DNA of 38,354 bases from Oscillibacter sp. (lineage in GTDB: Bacteria > Bacillota > Clostridia > Oscillospirales > Oscillospiraceae), in contig JAAVYM010000022.1 in NCBI GenBank assembly GCA_022791135.1, positions 1 through 38,354 on the forward strand. The letters are read 5' to 3'. The translations under genes and the position numbers were made by a program. Shown piece after piece: positions 25,060-34,549 of this stretch. The notes below the pieces were generated by a model. That model was not told the origin of the DNA and did no database searches. It was given only the letters and a program-made list of their open reading frames with translations. Each line of letters starts with the position of its first letter. Position 1 is the stretch's first letter.

Positions 25060-25143
25060 ATGAATGGATTTCACAAAACTCTGCCAGACGATTTGGACGA
25101 CATGATTTTTCTGGATGAGCCTTGGACTCACAGCGAGCGCTGA
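25060..25143 (+). CDS. 27-residue acidic peptide, complete small transcription unit
   Basis: A 27-codon frame (ATG 25060, TGA 25141-25143) that lies between a good promoter and a strong terminator and is preceded by AGAGAGGAGAG. The peptide starts MNGFHKTLPDDLDD, continues MIFLDEP and ends in WTHSER. It carries seven acidic residues, one Trp and no Cys. It has no signal peptide or membrane span, and no match to a known leader-peptide repeat (no run of regulatory codons). It could be a regulatory or signalling peptide, a precursor of a modified peptide or a small protein partner; no maturation enzyme is beside it. The evidence is the layout, not homology. Confidence 0.55.
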   Translation: MNGFHKTLPDDLDDMIFLDEPWTHSER

Positions 25144-25152
25144 AACCGGAAG

Positions 25153-25182
25153 CCACGCCGTCGGCGTGGATTTTTCTTTTTC
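25153..25182 (+). terminator. Terminator of the 27-aa peptide gene
   Basis: CCACGCC-GTC-GGCGTGG stem followed by ATTTTTCTTTTTCT, 9 nt after the stop codon. A textbook intrinsic terminator. Confidence 0.88.
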
Positions 25183-25276
25183 TGCGTATCGGGCGAGCTG
25201 CCCGTTGACGATATGACGGTCCTCTCTTCGATGGCCGGAATTCCCATATTGCCTCACTGAGCACCAAAGGCAGCGC

Positions 25277-25308
25277 AGGCCCGTCCCATGGTATGGGGCG
25301 GGCCTTTC
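25277..25308. terminator. Hairpin, possible terminator
   Basis: 13-bp stem (25277-25289 with 25293-25305, one G-U) and a 3-nt loop, followed by TTCC. What it would terminate is unclear; it may end a short RNA from 25183 onward or read-through from the peptide gene. Confidence 0.4.
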
Positions 25309-25494
25309 CAATGCCTACCAGATGTTGTATGACCTCGTCAAAAAAAGCGTCGAAAAACCGTGGATTTTATTCCGAAATTGTCGTAGCATTTTCCACAAAA
25401 CTGTGGTATCTTTAAAATAAAGAAGGCCCCCAAAGCGGACGGCCCGCTGCACGGGGTGTCAAAAGGCCAGGCTGTTTGAAAGGGGGATGCCGTT

Positions 25495-26112
25495 ATGCGT
25501 GCAATTGCTGTTGCGTTGCTGTTTTCGCTGCTGCTAAGTGGATGCGCCTCACCTGCGGAAGAAGAGCCGGCCTCCACCTCCCAGGGACCCCCGCAGGAAG
25601 AAACAATGCAGGCGGCCTTGGTGGAATCTGCGGCCCGTCCCCTGCTGGAAGCGGAAGTTCTCGACGCCTACGAGCGGGCTTTGCGGATTTACGGCTGGTT
25701 TGATCTCTCCCCACTGCCCTCCACAGAAGAGACCGTCTCCCTTGAGGGCCGGGTTTACCGCCGGGTCAACATGGAGGGTATTCAGGATCTGGAGGATCTC
25801 CGGGCTTATCTCCGGAGCGTATTTTCCCAGGAGCTGACGGCCCGTCTGCTGGACGGCGAAAGTACCCGGATCCACTACCGGAACATTGGCGGGGCGCTCT
25901 ATGTCTGTGGGGAGCGCCGGAATCGTGCCGCCGGAAAGGGCATGATTCAGATGGAATCGGAGCAGCTGGACGAAACAACTTATTTCGTGAACCTGCTGGC
26001 GGAGCTTTTGGACGAGGACGGAGAGACCGTAGTGGGGCTGGAGAGCTGGTCTTTTCCCTATGTTTTCGAGGATGACCGCTGGGTTTTCACGGATTTCCGC
26101 CTGATTTATTAA
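25495..26112 (+). CDS. Lipoprotein, IseA-like
   Basis: 205 aa with a classic lipoprotein signal peptide: MRAIAVALLFSLLLSGC, lipobox LSGC, lipidated Cys17, so it is anchored on the outer face of the membrane. A Ser/Glu/Pro-rich linker follows. The mature domain (YRRVNMEGIQDLEDLRAYLRSVFSQELTARLL, then IHYRNIGGALYVCGERRN, WSFPYVFEDDRWVFTDFRL) resembles the IseA inhibitors of peptidoglycan DL-endopeptidases. That assignment is from memory of the pattern and is moderately certain. ATG 25495 follows GAAAGGGGG. Monocistronic; terminator 18 nt after the stop. Confidence 0.8.
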   Translation: MRAIAVALLFSLLLSGCASPAEEEPASTSQGPPQEETMQAALVESAARPLLEAEVLDAYERALRIYGWFDLSPLPSTEETVSLEGRVYRRVNMEGIQDLEDLRAYLRSVFSQELTARLLDGESTRIHYRNIGGALYVCGERRNRAAGKGMIQMESEQLDETTYFVNLLAELLDEDGETVVGLESWSFPYVFEDDRWVFTDFRLIY

Positions 26113-26129
26113 AAACCGAAAAACTTGCC

Positions 26130-26168
26130 TCCCCCTGGATGTGCCGGACCACTCCAGGGGGATTTTTT
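26130..26168 (+). terminator. Terminator of the lipoprotein gene
   Basis: Perfect 10-bp stem (26130-26139 with 26153-26162), 13-nt loop, then TTTTTT. Confidence 0.92.
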
Positions 26169-26454
26169 CGTAAAAAGATGTGTGAGCGATTCATGTACGC
26201 TCGCCCGTAACGCAAATAAACTACGCAAAAAATTAAAAACTTTTGCAATTAATTTGCGTATTCATTAAACTCTGTCACTTATGAAGCTGCAGGATTGGTT
26301 GGATTGTTATAAAAATGTCAATTTTTTTAAGCTCACATAGGCAGTTTTACGAAAATTTTTCCGCACACTAAAGCAATGTGCCTAGTTTTTTACATCATTT
26401 TTTGTTTAAATATAAGAAATACAACGTTTGCGCTTCTAAAATTCAAACAATATC

Positions 26455-26482
26455 TTGAAAAAATGTTACAATATGCTACAAT
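26455..26482 (+). promoter_or_regulatory. Promoter of the pyrophosphatase gene
   Basis: -35 TTGAAA (26455-26460), 16-nt spacer ending in TGC (extended -10), -10 TACAAT (26477-26482), 48 nt before the ATG. Confidence 0.75.
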
Positions 26483-26530
26483 AAGCCTATACAGTCAAAG
26501 GGCACAAACCAAAAGAAGGAGAGATTGGCT

Positions 26531-28651
<2,121 letters not shown>

Positions 28652-28683
28652 CGGTTTCTTTTTCTTCCTTTCCTTTCTATAGG

Positions 28684-28724
28684 CAGAGGCCCTTCGCTTT
28701 CGCGAAGGGCCTCTGTCTGGTTTT
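28684..28724. terminator. Terminator of hppA
   Basis: Perfect 14-bp stem (28684-28697 with 28702-28715, TTTC loop), followed by TCTGGTTTT. It also faces the converging SSB-like gene. Confidence 0.85.
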
Positions 28725-28738
28725 ATATACCTCTCTCG

Positions 28739-29365
28739 CTACAGGGCCGCCTCCTCCGCCTCCAGCAGGTCCTCCGGGTCCAGCAGGCGCATCATGGAGA
28801 CCTCGTAGGCCGTCCGCTCCTCAGTCTCACCGGTGTCCAAAAGCTTATGATATGTACGGCTCTGGACCCGCCCCTCCAGGGCCAGGATATCCCCCACATG
28901 AAGGCGGCTGGCCTTTACAGCCAGCTGGCCCCAGGCAATGACGGGCAGGTAATCCGCCCGTCCATAGCGCCTGGGGGTGGCCAGCATCAAATCGCAGATA
29001 CTCCGGCCCAGGGGAGTCCGGCGGAACACCGGCGGCTTGCATAGCGCGCCGGCGAGGGTAATCTGGTTGCACGGCTCGTCCAGCTCCGGCAGGAACTCCT
29101 GGGCGTAGACGGTCAGCACCAGGCGGCTTCCCACGCCGCTGCGGTTGTTGAACGAGCGGAGCTGGCCCCGGACCCGCAGGGTCCGCCCCGCCGCCGTCTG
29201 GGCGGCCAAAGCTCCGGGCAGCAGCACCGGCAGCCGGTCCACCTGGCCGCTGAGCCGTGGGACCTGGAGGAATACGCGGTAGAATTGCATGCCGTGATTT
29301 TCGTGGGACCACTCCGGCTCTCCCAGTGTCAGCCCCTCCAGCAGCACATCGTTTTTCGTCGTCAT
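28739..29365 (-). CDS. Tandem-OB single-stranded DNA-binding protein
   Basis: 208 aa holding two SSB-like OB folds in one chain. The first (about 5-105) has NDVLLEGLTLGEPEWSHENHGMQFYRVFLQVPRLSG and is the divergent one. The second (about 112-195) is typical SSB: NQITLAGALCKPPVFRRTPLGRSICDLMLATPRRYG, then LPVIAWGQLA and VGDILALEGRVQSRTY. The end is acidic (DPEDLLEAEEAA) like a protein-binding SSB tail, but the usual DDDIPF tip is absent. It is probably an accessory SSB. ATG 29365 follows GAGAGGTGG; a frame upstream to 29428 has no site. Confidence 0.85.
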   Translation of the reverse strand: MTTKNDVLLEGLTLGEPEWSHENHGMQFYRVFLQVPRLSGQVDRLPVLLPGALAAQTAAGRTLRVRGQLRSFNNRSGVGSRLVLTVYAQEFLPELDEPCNQITLAGALCKPPVFRRTPLGRSICDLMLATPRRYGRADYLPVIAWGQLAVKASRLHVGDILALEGRVQSRTYHKLLDTGETEERTAYEVSMMRLLDPEDLLEAEEAAL

Positions 29366-29522
29366 GTTGTCCACCTCTCGGTCGTGATGATGCATCTTAT
29401 GAGGCGGACGAGGAAAATAGAACCCCAAAAACCCGGGGCTTTACCTCCAGCCCTGGCTGCCGGCCTGCCTTTGCGGTCTGTGGCAGAGCAAATCGTACCA
29501 GACTCGCGCCAACAACAGCACA

Positions 29523-29558
29523 GCGCCCGTCAGAAAGCATACGCTTTCTGACGGGCGC
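29523..29558 (-). terminator. Hairpin after the DUF362 gene
   Basis: A perfect 16-bp stem (29523-29538 with 29543-29558, 4-nt loop), 22 nt after the DUF362-gene stop on the minus strand. The following T content is weak. Confidence 0.7.
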
Positions 29559-29580
29559 CGGTTTCTCTGGCGGCAATTGA

Positions 29581-30702
29581 TCAGATCTTGATCAGCTCAT
29601 ACTTCCGGGAACCAATCCCCAGCTTCTCCGCGTGCTCCAGGCAGGACTGCCAATGGGTCTCCGGGTGGGCAGCCTTGAAAACGTCGCCGCAGGAGCAGTC
29701 AACACCCTTGTCAAACAGCACGGAACCGGGCATCGGCGGCTGGGACACCACGGCATCGGCACAGGCCTGGTCCAACGCCACGGGATCGAAGGAAGCAAAC
29801 ATGCCCACGTCTGCGGCGATGGGGACATCGTTCTCCCCATGGCAGTCGCAGTTGGGGGAGACGTCCAACACCAGGGAGACGTGGAAGCAGGGACGCCCGC
29901 TCACCACGGCCTTGGTGTACTCGGCAATTTTCTTGTTCAGGATCTCCGGGGCCTCGTCATAGAGGCTTTGGACGGCGTCCTTGGGGCAGACAGCCAGGCA
30001 CCGCCCGCAGCCCACGCACTTGTCCTGATCGATGCTGGCCTTGCCGTCTGGTCCGAACTGCGGCGCGCCGTGGGCGCAGATCTTGGCACAGGCTTTGCAG
30101 CCGATACAGGAGTCCTGGGCAACGAAGGGCTTTCCGGAGGCGTGCTGCTCCATTTTGCCGGCCCGGCTTCCGCAGCCCATGCCGATATTCTTCAGCGCAC
30201 CGCCCATGCCGGCCTGCTCGTGGCCCTTGAAGTGCGTAAGGGAGATGAAGACATCGGCGTCCATGACGGCCCGGCCGATTTTGGCCTCCTGAACATACTC
30301 GCCGCCCTCCACAGGAACGCTCACCTCATCGCTGCCCTTCAGCCCGTCGGCGATGAGAATGTGGCAGCCGGTGGAGTAGGGCGTGAAACCGTTGATATAG
30401 GCGGACTCCAGGTGATCCAGGGCGTTTTTCCGCCCGCCGATATAGAGGGTGTTGCAATCCGTCAGGAAGGGCTTACCTCCCTGAGACTTCACCAGGTCCG
30501 CCACAGCCTTGGCCCAGTTGGGGCGGAGGTAGGCCAGGTTCCCCGGCTCGCCAAAGTGCATCTTAATGGCAACATATTTGTCCTCCATGTCAATTTCGCC
30601 AAACCCGGCGGTCATCATCAATCGGGCCAGCTTCTGGGTCAGATTCTCCCGCCAGCTGGGGCAGCGGAAGTCTGCGAAATAGACCTTGGATGTTCCAGAC
30701 AT
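29581..30702 (-). CDS. DUF362 protein with two [4Fe-4S] ferredoxin motifs
   Basis: 373 aa. The N-terminal DUF362 part (KVYFADF, IKMHFGEPGNLAYLRP, FLTDCNTLY, THFKGHEQAGMGGALKNIGMG) is followed by two ferredoxin clusters near residues 199-245 (CIGCKACAKIC and CVGCGRCLAVCPKDAV). DUF362 then resumes (DVSPNCDCHGENDVPIAADVGMFASFDPVALDQA). This layout is common in anaerobes; the enzymatic role is unknown, possibly an electron-transfer or ferredoxin-linked function. ATG 30702 after AAAGGAGACT. Its leader upstream is long. Confidence 0.9.
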   Translation of the reverse strand: MSGTSKVYFADFRCPSWRENLTQKLARLMMTAGFGEIDMEDKYVAIKMHFGEPGNLAYLRPNWAKAVADLVKSQGGKPFLTDCNTLYIGGRKNALDHLESAYINGFTPYSTGCHILIADGLKGSDEVSVPVEGGEYVQEAKIGRAVMDADVFISLTHFKGHEQAGMGGALKNIGMGCGSRAGKMEQHASGKPFVAQDSCIGCKACAKICAHGAPQFGPDGKASIDQDKCVGCGRCLAVCPKDAVQSLYDEAPEILNKKIAEYTKAVVSGRPCFHVSLVLDVSPNCDCHGENDVPIAADVGMFASFDPVALDQACADAVVSQPPMPGSVLFDKGVDCSCGDVFKAAHPETHWQSCLEHAEKLGIGSRKYELIKI

Positions 30703-31008
30703 AGCGCAGTCTCCTTTTCTACGTATTGTACGTGATGGATGGTTCCCAATGTACCGTCGTCACAGTTGAAAAAATCTCCTATGGATTGTTTCCAGCGCAG
30801 TGCTTTCTGCCGGCGCCGCCGGCCTTGTGTGCGGCCGTGCCCGGCTTCATGGCAAACACATAGGCTTTTTCTGCTGCGATGACTATATCATATGGAGCGG
30901 GGTCCATGTCAAGCCCTTTTTGAATGTTGAAAGCAAGCCCGCCCGCTGAAAGCAGCGGACGGGCATCCATCATGCCCACGCAAGGGCCTTGCCATTTTTC
31001 GGCCGGAC
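30703..31008. other. 306-bp gap upstream of the DUF362 gene
   Basis: No supported gene; a minus-strand frame of 77 codons (31012-30779) overlaps the aminopeptidase stop, has no ribosome-binding site, and is rejected. A possible minus-strand promoter has TTGACA at 30912-30907 with GATATA or TATAGT 17-19 nt on (30889-30882). It would give a leader of about 180 nt that includes the GC-rich repeat GCCGGC-GCC-GCCGGC (30809-30823). Confidence 0.45.
30937..30964 (-). terminator. Hairpin after the M18 aminopeptidase gene
   Basis: 12-bp stem with one G-U (30937-30948 with 30953-30964, AAAG loop), 44 nt after the stop; followed on the minus strand by TTGCTTTC, a poor T run. Confidence 0.55.
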
Positions 31009-32415
31009 TCAATTTTCCGCCTGGAAAACCGCCTTCATGCCCTTATAGGTTTCGTAGCAGTCCAGCTTGGACACCGTTTCAAAGGGGGCGTGCATGCTCA
31101 GCACGGGAACCCCGGCGTCCAGGGTACTGATGTTCCGGTTGGCCATATACATGGCCACAGTGCCTCCTCCGCCGGCGTCCACTTTGCCCAGTTCCGAAAT
31201 CTGCCAGATGACCCCCGCCTTGTCGAACAGTCCCCGGACATAGGCCACCGTCTCCGCGTCGGCGTCGGAGGCGCCGGACTTGCCCCTGGCCCCCGTGTAC
31301 TTGCATAGGCCCACGCCGTAGTTCAGCTGAGACTCGTTCCGCTTCTCGAACACGTCCGGGAAGTTGGGGTCGTAAGCCGCCGTCACGTCGGCGCTGAGGC
31401 AGAAGGACTTGGCAAAGCAGGCTCGCAAAGTCACGCCCTGAGCAGCGCACAAGTCCTCAATAAAAGCATCAAAGGCAGCGGATTGCATACCCGTAACGCC
31501 GTCGGAGCCAATCTCCTCTTTGTCCGCCAGGATGCAAACTGCGGTCTTTGCCGGGTCCTCCTCCAAATCCAGCAGAGCCTTGAGGGCGGCGTAGGCGCAG
31601 ACCCGGTCGTCGTGGCCGTAGGCCCCGATGAGGGAGCGGTCCAGACCGATCTCGCAGGACTTCACCGCCGGGACGGCCTCCAACTCGGCGGAGGCCAGAT
31701 CGTCCTCCACGATGCCGTACTTCTCGTGGAGCAGCTGCATCACCGCCAGCTTCACCCGGCCGGACTCCTCCTCCCCGCCGATGGGGCGGCTGCCCAGCAG
31801 CAGGTTCAGCGTCTCTCCGGGAACCGCCTCGGATAAAGGCTTCTTATTCTGGGCCGCGCCCAAGTGGGGCAGCAGGTCCGTGATAACCAGGCGGGGGTCT
31901 CCCTCCTCCTCGCCGATGCGGATTGTCACCTTCGTCCCGTCCTTCCGGATCGCCACGCCGTGGAGAGCCAGTGGGATGGTAACCCACTGGTATTTCCGAA
32001 TGCCGCCGTAATAGTGGGTCTTAAAATAGGCCAGCTCGCTGTCCTCGTAAAGGGGATTAGGCTTCAGATCCAGCCGGGGGGAGTCGATGTGGGCCGCCGC
32101 CAGCTGAATGCCCTCGGAGAGGGGCTTGCGGCCGATGCGGGCCAGCATTACCGCCTTGCCCCGGTTGCAGACGTAAAACTTCTCGCCGGTCTTGACCTCC
32201 ATGCCGGGGGTATAGGGCCGGTAGCCCTTGGCCTCCGCCAGGCGGACAGCCTCCGCCGCGCAGAGCCGCTCGGTCTTGCTCGCGTCCAGGAATGCCCTGT
32301 AAGCGGCGCAGTAGTCCTCCATCGCCGCCCGGTCCGCCTCGGGCAGAATGTCATAGCCGTTCTTCTTCGTGGAAAGGAGCCGCTCCTTCAGCTCCTTAAA
32401 CTCGGATTTTTCCAT
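31009..32415 (-). CDS. M18 family zinc aminopeptidase
   Basis: 468 aa, cytoplasmic, removing N-terminal (often acidic) residues from peptides with two metal ions. Motifs: AAHIDSPRLDLK (His ligand and catalytic Asp), GAYGHDDRVCAY (metal-bridging Asp), ADKEEIGSDG (catalytic Glu and metal Glu), and the closing DAGGGGTVAMYMANRNI and SMHAPFETVSKLDCYETYK (last His). All expected ligands are visible. ATG 32415 follows AAAGGAGGCAAC. Single gene, 197 nt downstream of the sua5-coaE fusion on the same strand. Confidence 0.95.
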   Translation of the reverse strand: MEKSEFKELKERLLSTKKNGYDILPEADRAAMEDYCAAYRAFLDASKTERLCAAEAVRLAEAKGYRPYTPGMEVKTGEKFYVCNRGKAVMLARIGRKPLSEGIQLAAAHIDSPRLDLKPNPLYEDSELAYFKTHYYGGIRKYQWVTIPLALHGVAIRKDGTKVTIRIGEEEGDPRLVITDLLPHLGAAQNKKPLSEAVPGETLNLLLGSRPIGGEEESGRVKLAVMQLLHEKYGIVEDDLASAELEAVPAVKSCEIGLDRSLIGAYGHDDRVCAYAALKALLDLEEDPAKTAVCILADKEEIGSDGVTGMQSAAFDAFIEDLCAAQGVTLRACFAKSFCLSADVTAAYDPNFPDVFEKRNESQLNYGVGLCKYTGARGKSGASDADAETVAYVRGLFDKAGVIWQISELGKVDAGGGGTVAMYMANRNISTLDAGVPVLSMHAPFETVSKLDCYETYKGMKAVFQAEN

Positions 32416-32612
32416 GGGATGTTGCCTCCTTTAAATAAAAGCAATTTACAGCAGCTCTCTACTATCTGCGGCAAAAAGAGGGACTGGAAATAGCGGATAA
32501 CCGGCAATACGCCCCTCCCCCTTATTTTGCCGGGGACTAAAAAGCTGCACGGGCTGTGGGAAACGCCAGTACGCCCGCCCGGCCCCTTTAAAATGCAGGC
32601 GTCATAGGCCGG

Positions 32613-34274
32613 TCAGCCGTGGCGCTTCTCCTCCTGCACCGCCTCGATCAACCGCTCAAAAAACAGGCGGGCATCTTTGCGGAATTCCTCCGGAGACTCG
32701 CTGGCGTTGTTCAGCTCGCAGTCGCACTTGCCCCGATAATACTCATCCTGCTTCTGGGCGCTGATGCGAAGGCGGGCATACTGCTCAGAAATGTGATCCC
32801 GGGCCATGACCCGCTTCACCCGCAGCTCCGTTGGCGCCGTAACGGCAACCGTCCGGTCGCAGAGGCGGTCCAAGCCGCTTTCAAAAAGATTGATAGCATC
32901 GATGGCGTACAGCCCCTCAGCCGCCTCCACCCGCCGTTCCAGCTCCGGGACCAGGAAGTGAAACACAATGCTGTTCAGCTGGTCCAGCCGCTCCCGCTTG
33001 GCAAAGACCTCCTGGCCCAGCTTTTTCCGGTTCAGCTGCCCATCCTGACTGAAAACGCCGGGGAACCTCACATTGATGGCATTTTTAAACTCCTCGCTGC
33101 CCTCCAGGATCTCATTGTACACCGCGTCGCAGTCGATTACCTGGCCCCCCAAGTCCCGCAGGGCGTTCAGGGCGCTGGTTTTTCCCGCGCCGGTGCCGCC
33201 GGTGAGACCCAGGATGATCCGCTGGCTGTCCGCGTTGATGATGTGGAAGCCCGCCGCCTTTTTCAGGCGGTTGCCAATTGCCAGTCCCAAACCCCGGTTA
33301 TCCGGGCACTGAGCGAGAATCTCCGTCACGTCGGTGCTGTCAAAGCCGCGCAGCGCCTCGAAGACCCGCTGGGCCTGGATGAGCTTGTCACTGCTGGGAC
33401 CCAGAGGGCGCACCAGCTGCTCCGGGAAGAGATGGGCAAATTCATCAAAACAGATTATGCCCGACGACGGCCCTGCCCGCCGCTCGATCTCTCTGGCGGA
33501 GTTCATCGGCGCACCGGTGATCACCGTTACCGGCGCCCTGGGCGCGTAATGACGGTACTTCATGCCCGGCGCGCCGGGGCGCTCCCCCGCCGCCAGGGAG
33601 GACGTCACCGCCCGGTCCACGTCGATGTGGCCGATGAGCCGTTCAATGTCCTCCACCGGCAGCCCGCCAGGGCGGAGAAGCCGGGGCGGCTCACAAGTCA
33701 GGTCCAGCACGGTAGATTCCACACCCACGGTGCACGGCCCGCCGTCCACAATCATGTCCACCCGGCCCCCCACGTCCTCCAGCACATCCTGGGCCGTAGT
33801 GCAGCTGGGCCGGCCGGAGGTGTTGGCGCTGGGGGCGGCGATGGCCATACCCGCCTCCCGGAGGATAGCCAGGGTAACCGGATGGTTCGGGCAGCGAATG
33901 CCCACAGTATCCAGCCCCGCCGTGGTCACGTCGGGTACGGTGGGCTGGCGTTTGAGGACCATGGTCAGAGGACCCGGCCAAAATTTCCGGGCCAGCGTGT
34001 AAGCCACTGGGGAGATGTCCACACAGTAGCGGGGGAGCCACTGCGGGCCGGTGACATGGAGAATCAGGGGATTGTCCTGGGGGCGGCCCTTTACCTCGAA
34101 GATGCGCCGGACGGCGTCGGGATTGCACCCGTCAGCGCCCAGGCCATACACGGTCTCCGTAGGGATGCCCACCAGTCCCCCCTCCCGGAGAATTTTGGCA
34201 GCGGCAGAGATCTTGTCCTCTATCTCCTTCTGCTGCCCCTTCGTATCCCGCAAATCGTAATAAATCGTCTGCAT
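32613..34274 (-). CDS. Fusion of Sua5/TsaC (threonylcarbamoyl-AMP synthase) and CoaE (dephospho-CoA kinase)
   Basis: 553 aa holding two complete enzymes. Residues 1-345 are a Sua5-type protein that makes L-threonylcarbamoyl-AMP for t6A37 of tRNA. They include the YrdC domain (VGIPTETVYGLG, KGRPQDNPLILHV, APSANTSGRPS) and the linker PGMKYRHYAPRAP. After it comes the C-terminal Sua5 domain (VTVITGAP to RLKKA). Residues 353-553 are dephospho-CoA kinase, the last step of CoA synthesis: P-loop GLTGGTGAGKTS (356-367), VIDCDAVYNEIL, NLFESGLDRLCDRTVAV. No stop or frameshift separates them and the joint is a short linker. ATG 34274 lies 11 nt after the small membrane gene. It is in the prfA operon, where Firmicutes usually have a stand-alone sua5. 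Confidence 0.93.
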   Translation of the reverse strand: MQTIYYDLRDTKGQQKEIEDKISAAAKILREGGLVGIPTETVYGLGADGCNPDAVRRIFEVKGRPQDNPLILHVTGPQWLPRYCVDISPVAYTLARKFWPGPLTMVLKRQPTVPDVTTAGLDTVGIRCPNHPVTLAILREAGMAIAAPSANTSGRPSCTTAQDVLEDVGGRVDMIVDGGPCTVGVESTVLDLTCEPPRLLRPGGLPVEDIERLIGHIDVDRAVTSSLAAGERPGAPGMKYRHYAPRAPVTVITGAPMNSAREIERRAGPSSGIICFDEFAHLFPEQLVRPLGPSSDKLIQAQRVFEALRGFDSTDVTEILAQCPDNRGLGLAIGNRLKKAAGFHIINADSQRIILGLTGGTGAGKTSALNALRDLGGQVIDCDAVYNEILEGSEEFKNAINVRFPGVFSQDGQLNRKKLGQEVFAKRERLDQLNSIVFHFLVPELERRVEAAEGLYAIDAINLFESGLDRLCDRTVAVTAPTELRVKRVMARDHISEQYARLRISAQKQDEYYRGKCDCELNNASESPEEFRKDARLFFERLIEAVQEEKRHG

Positions 34275-34285
34275 ATTGTTCGCCT

Positions 34286-34549
34286 CTATCTCTCCGAACG
34301 GGCCTGCGCCCGCTCTTTACGCCATTCAATCGTCCCATATACTGCCCAAACCAGCGCCGCTGTAAACAGCGGCAGCACCAGCAGGGCCACTATACCCGCA
34401 ATCTCCGCATCCTCAGCAGCATAGGGATTCTCCGCCGCCCCATACTTCAGGACATACGCCGTCCCCCACAGCCAGTTCCAGGCCAGCAGTCCCTCCAGCC
34501 CCGCCAGTGGAACCGCCGCTGCCCAGGCAAGCAACCACGTTTTCTTCAC
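34286..34549 (-). CDS. Small two-helix membrane protein
   Basis: 87 aa with two hydrophobic stretches: about 5-32 ([24 protein letters not shown]) and about 50-70 ([23 protein letters not shown]). A basic C-terminus ([13 protein letters not shown]) should be cytoplasmic. Unknown function. The GTG start overlaps the prfA stop (GTGA), so it is translationally coupled to release factor 1. In many Firmicutes the prmC methyltransferase gene occupies this place. Confidence 0.75.
   Translation of the reverse strand: MKKTWLLAWAAAVPLAGLEGLLAWNWLWGTAYVLKYGAAENPYAAEDAEIAGIVALLVLPLFTAALVWAVYGTIEWRKERAQARSER

Larger units (their letters stand above)
24784..25494. other. 711-bp stretch with regulatory elements and one tiny gene
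   Basis: Apart from the 27-codon gene at 25060 no coding sequence is supported. From the minus-strand phosphoesterase promoter, the DNA becomes AT-rich (24840-25050), far below the genome's GC level. A weakly plausible plus-strand frame there (ATG 24822 onwards) runs through a promoter and lacks a ribosome-binding site. From 25183 to 25276 nothing is recognised. A 13-bp hairpin at 25277-25305, followed by TT, could end an RNA. From 25310 to 25494 is the leader of the lipoprotein gene, with a CCACA-AAAC-TGTGG repeat near 25395-25409 and no clear promoter. Confidence 0.5.
26113..26530. other. AT-rich 418-bp stretch upstream of the pyrophosphatase
   Basis: After the lipoprotein terminator (26130-26168) the DNA is strikingly AT-rich to 26520 and holds no gene. 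It contains GAGCG-ATTCATGTA-CGCTC near 26188-26206, and copies of ACGCAAA/TTTGCGT (TAACGCAAATAA, TACGCAAAAAATTA, TAATTTGCGTA) at about 26208-26263. TAGGCA and TGCCTA arms flank 26338-26385, the right one followed by a T run. The promoter of the pyrophosphatase gene is at 26455-26482. Confidence 0.55.

Noticed and set aside
24816-25118. A 100-codon plus-strand frame in the AT-rich intergenic region
   Set aside because: It runs through the promoter of the 27-aa peptide and overlaps that gene in another frame, with no start signal.
30779-31012. A 77-codon minus-strand frame between the aminopeptidase and DUF362 genes
   Set aside because: No ribosome-binding site, overlaps the aminopeptidase stop and a hairpin, and has no conserved look.
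32619-34424. A 601-codon plus-strand open frame opposite the Sua5-CoaE gene
   Set aside because: Antisense shadow; no ribosome-binding site at the start and no recognisable domain.
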